Assembly: GCA_003560935.1 (NCBI GenBank) | Contig: PWJF01000008.1 | Coordinates: 1-7,363, forward strand | From: Ignavibacteriales bacterium | Lineage (GTDB): Bacteria > Bacteroidota > Ignavibacteria > T3Sed10-11 | DNA length: 7,363 bases | Direction: 5' to 3' | Shown: piece after piece, positions 4,650 through 7,363 of the stretch | Position numbering within the stretch: the first letter of the stretch is position 1 | How the letters are laid out: every line of letters begins with the position of its first letter | Notes under the pieces: model-generated | Told to the model about the DNA's origin: nothing | Database searches by the model: none | What the model saw: only the letters and a program-made list of their open reading frames with translations | Made by a program: the position numbers and the translations under genes

Positions 4650-7363
4650 CTACGAGCACCCGCTCGTCGCGCCGCAGTTAAAGCACTTGTAACACGCTCC
4701 GTTTCTAACCATAATACTGCCGCACTCATGGCAGGAGGGGGCGTCGGCTTGTGATTCGAATATCTGCTGCTCTTTTTTATCCTGCGCTTTTTGCTGCTCA
4801 GAGGCGTTTGAGTCTAAAGAGACCTGCATACGCTGTCCTTCGGGACTGCGGACGCTGCCGCCGTTCTCATGCGGAGCGGTTTGCGGACGCTCATCTTCCG
4901 GTAGGAATTTCAATCCCAGCCACCGGAAAATGTAATCGGTGATCGACTTGGCGATCGGGACATCTTTGTTTGTCGTAAAGCCCGACGGCTCGTAGCGTGC
5001 GTGGGAGAATTTATCCGCCAGTACTTTCAGCGGCACGCCGTATTGCAGTGCGAGGGAGATTGCCGTCGCAAAAGAGTCCATCAGACCGGAGATGGTCGAT
5101 CCTTCCTTCGACATTGTGATGAAGATCTCACCCGGTGTCCCATCTTCATACATGCCGACGGTGATGTATCCTTCATGACCGGCAATGCTGAACTTGTGCG
5201 TGATCGATTGCCGTTCGTCGGGAAGACGCCGGCGCGATACTGTGCGCTCTTTCTTTTTCCCATCAAGCGAAGTGCTTAACGGCTGCGTGCGCTTCGAACC
5301 GTCGCGGTAGATGGCGATTGCTTTCAGTCCGAGCTTCCACGCTTCGATATACGCCTGCGCGATTTCCTGTGCGGTTGCCTCGGTCGGCATGTTGACGGTC
5401 TTGGAAATTGCGCCGCTCATGTACGGCTGTACAGCCGCCATCATCCGGATATGTCCGAGGTAATGGATCGACCGCTTTCCTTTTGACGGCTTGAAAGCGC
5501 AATCGAACACGTGCAGATGTTCTTCGTTCAGTAACGGTGCGCCTTCTATAGTATCGTTTGTATCGACATATTCGACGATCTTCTTGCGCTGTTCTTCGTT
5601 GTATCCGAGTTTACGTAATGCGAGCGGAACGGTCTGGTTGACGATCTTCATCAATCCGCCGCAGACAAGTTTTTTGTATTTTACGAGCGCGATGTCGGGT
5701 TCGACGCCCGTCGTATCGCAATCCATCATAAAGCCGATGGTACCGGTCGGGGCGAGAACCGTTGCCTGCGAATTGCGATAACCGAACTTCTGTCCGTGGT
5801 CGTACGCTTCTTTCCATACATTGACCGCTTCATCTTTTAATTCGTTAGGTAATTCATCGTTCTCAATTTTTTCCGCGTGGAGTCCGTGTTTATTGATAAC
5901 GCGCAGCATCGGTTCCCGGTTCTTAGCATAGCCGGAGAACGGTCCGATCTGTTCGGCAATTTTTGAAGATTGCGTATACGCTTGTCCCGCCATGATCGAT
6001 GTAATCGCTGCGGAGTATGCACGACCTTCATCGCTATCGTATGCAAGACCTCGTGCCATGAGCAGCGCGCCGAGATTTGCATAACCGAGTCCGAGCGGAC
6101 GATATTCGTGTGAATTCTTTTCTATCTTTTGGGTCGGATAACTTGCGTTGCCTACGATGATTTCCATGGCGGTGATGACAACGCTGACTGCTTTCTTGAA
6201 CCGTTCGATATCGAACTCACCGTCCTGCCGGCGGAATTTCATCACGTTAAGCGAACCGAGGTTGCACGATGAATTATCAAGGAACATGTATTCGCTGCAC
6301 GGGTTCGATGCGTTGATAGGTGCCGTATTCGGGCAGGTATGCCAGTTGTTGATGGTTGTATGGAACTGCATACCCGGGTCGCCGCATATCCATGCGGACT
6401 CTGCGATTTCGTTCATGAGATCGCGTGCACGATAGGTAACGACCGGATTGCCGTCGCGAACCGATTTTGTTGTCCACTCTTTATCTTCGAGAACCGCGCG
6501 CATGAAATCGTCGGTGACACGGACGGAGTGATTGGCATTTTGATATGCAATCGAATCGTATGCACCGCCCGGTACGTTGAATCCCGGATTATAACCCGCT
6601 TCGATCAACGCCCACGCTTTTTTTTCTTCATCGGCTTTACAATTGATAAACTCGCGAATGTCCGGATGATCGGCATTGAGTATAACCATCTTAGCGGCAC
6701 GCCGTGTCTTGCCGCCGGACTTGATGACGCCGGCGAATGCATCGTACCCTTTCATAAATGATACCGGACCCGACGCCGTACCGCCGCCTGAAAGTTTTTC
6801 TTTTGAAGACCGGAGCGTCGAGAGGTTTGAACCTGTACCGGAACCCCATTTGAACAACCTGCCTTCGGTGCGTGCCAGCTCGAGAATGGATTCCATCGTA
6901 TCTTCAACCGAGTTGATGAAACACGCAGAACATTGGGGCTTCTCTTCTATACCACAGTTAAACCATACGGGGCTGTTGAAAGAAAAATGCTGATGAACGA
7001 GTAGATAGCTAAGCTCGTGGTAAAACGTTTCCGTAACTTCTTCGCTCTTGAAGTATCCGCCTTGCCTGCCCCAGTCTGTAATGGTGCGGGCAACACGATC
7101 GACGAGCTGTCGTACGCTTGTTTCGCGTTCCGGCGAACCAAGTTGCCCGTGGAAATATTTTGATACGACCACGTTAGTTGCGGTCATCGACCATGATTTG
7201 GGGACTTCGACATCCTTCTGTTCAAAAATAACTTCGCCGCGTTCGTTTGTTATTGACGCCGTTCTGTAATCCCATTCAATCTCATCAAACGGATGCTCCC
7301 CCTGTTTGGTGAAATACCGTTCGAAGGTTAAACCCTTATCCGTATCGGTTTGGTCGCCTCTAC
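4650..7363 (-). CDS. nrdJ: Adenosylcobalamin-dependent (class II) ribonucleotide reductase, 5' end beyond the window
   Basis: Class II ribonucleotide reductase, which makes deoxyribonucleotides in the cytosol using a B12-derived radical instead of an oxygen-dependent subunit. The frame is open to the right edge: 58 codons upstream of the first obvious ATG (7185-7187) read as conserved NrdJ N-terminus (FTKQGEHPFDEIEW, FEQKDVEVPKSWS), so that ATG is internal and the start lies outside. 903 residues are visible. Numbered from the first full codon, the thiyl-radical Cys355 sits in NPCSE and one redox Cys366 in SSCNLGSLN, 11 residues apart as in Thermotoga NrdJ (C322, C333). The other redox Cys is probably Cys147 in CSACFINSVED. 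KWGSGTGSNLS and LAPTGTIGFMMDCD are substrate/active-site blocks. Residues of about 710-825 form the TSCPD-type domain. A hydrophilic Gln/Lys-rich linker then leads to a Cys-rich tail (Cys877, 880, 890, 893, 896, 902) ending ATSGCS, which should carry the shuttle cysteines and may bind zinc. It ends in TAG. It is GC-richer than the operon (37 of 60 bases at 5281-5340). Confidence 0.96.
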   Translation of the reverse strand, partial: RGDQTDTDKGLTFERYFTKQGEHPFDEIEWDYRTASITNERGEVIFEQKDVEVPKSWSMTATNVVVSKYFHGQLGSPERETSVRQLVDRVARTITDWGRQGGYFKSEEVTETFYHELSYLLVHQHFSFNSPVWFNCGIEEKPQCSACFINSVEDTMESILELARTEGRLFKWGSGTGSNLSTLRSSKEKLSGGGTASGPVSFMKGYDAFAGVIKSGGKTRRAAKMVILNADHPDIREFINCKADEEKKAWALIEAGYNPGFNVPGGAYDSIAYQNANHSVRVTDDFMRAVLEDKEWTTKSVRDGNPVVTYRARDLMNEIAESAWICGDPGMQFHTTINNWHTCPNTAPINASNPCSEYMFLDNSSCNLGSLNVMKFRRQDGEFDIERFKKAVSVVITAMEIIVGNASYPTQKIEKNSHEYRPLGLGYANLGALLMARGLAYDSDEGRAYSAAITSIMAGQAYTQSSKIAEQIGPFSGYAKNREPMLRVINKHGLHAEKIENDELPNELKDEAVNVWKEAYDHGQKFGYRNSQATVLAPTGTIGFMMDCDTTGVEPDIALVKYKKLVCGGLMKIVNQTVPLALRKLGYNEEQRKKIVEYVDTNDTIEGAPLLNEEHLHVFDCAFKPSKGKRSIHYLGHIRMMAAVQPYMSGAISKTVNMPTEATAQEIAQAYIEAWKLGLKAIAIYRDGSKRTQPLSTSLDGKKKERTVSRRRLPDERQSITHKFSIAGHEGYITVGMYEDGTPGEIFITMSKEGSTISGLMDSFATAISLALQYGVPLKVLADKFSHARYEPSGFTTNKDVPIAKSITDYIFRWLGLKFLPEDERPQTAPHENGGSVRSPEGQRMQVSLDSNASEQQKAQDKKEQQIFESQADAPSCHECGSIMVRNGACYKCFNCGATSGCS

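Noticed and set aside
4517..4729. 70-residue minus-strand open frame overlapping the nrdJ 3' end
   Set aside because: It overlaps the conserved Cys-rich NrdJ tail out of frame, runs through low-complexity repeats and has a composition unlike protein.
6339..6761. 140-residue plus-strand open frame inside nrdJ
   Set aside because: It lies wholly opposite highly conserved NrdJ sequence, with no recognisable domains. It is a shadow frame, as are the other short frames across 4751-7269.
7185..7187. This ATG as the nrdJ start codon
   Set aside because: The 58 upstream codons are open and read as conserved NrdJ N-terminal sequence, so the true start is outside the window.

Overview
The window is a bacterial chromosome segment in which a compact, AT-rich three-gene operon lies between two more GC-rich housekeeping genes. 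The left gene (+ strand, cut by the left edge) encodes the C-terminal part of a FabF-like beta-ketoacyl-ACP synthase. The right gene (- strand, running off the right edge) encodes almost all of a class II, adenosylcobalamin-dependent ribonucleotide reductase (NrdJ). The sequence does not fix the taxon. The NrdJ type and the weak or absent Shine-Dalgarno sites before two of the three central genes would fit a bacterium of the FCB group (Ignavibacteria-like) or the Acidobacteriota, but this is only an impression. There is no sign of a plasmid, phage or integrase.

Layout: 2-535 (+) ketoacyl synthase 3' part; 536-837 intergenic, with an unexplained in-frame coding-like stretch at 682-837; 838-1974 (-) unrecognised 378-residue protein with a candidate PD-(D/E)XK nuclease core and a possible zinc site; 1978-2760 (-) TdeIII/MjaII-type type II restriction endonuclease; 2761-4350 (-) DNA methyltransferase with an N-terminal helix-turn-helix-like region; 4408-4443 hairpin terminator of nrdJ; 4444-4649 gene-free, with short repeats; 4650-7363 (-) nrdJ.

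The three central genes are almost gap-free (TGA directly followed by ATG, then TAA-GAT-ATG) and are read in the order methyltransferase, endonuclease, third protein. This is the arrangement expected of a type II restriction-modification operon: the methyltransferase protects the host DNA and the endonuclease cuts unmodified invading DNA. There is no separate controller (C) gene, so the DNA-binding-like N-terminus of the methyltransferase may regulate the operon. The third protein is the most novel item. It looks like a second nuclease-fold protein co-expressed with a complete R-M pair, and its stop codon is followed by 51 more sense codons in the same frame.

The operon is much more AT-rich than its flanks. 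Near-identical short sequences in opposite orientation lie on its two sides. Both observations fit horizontal acquisition into an intergenic region between two convergent genes.
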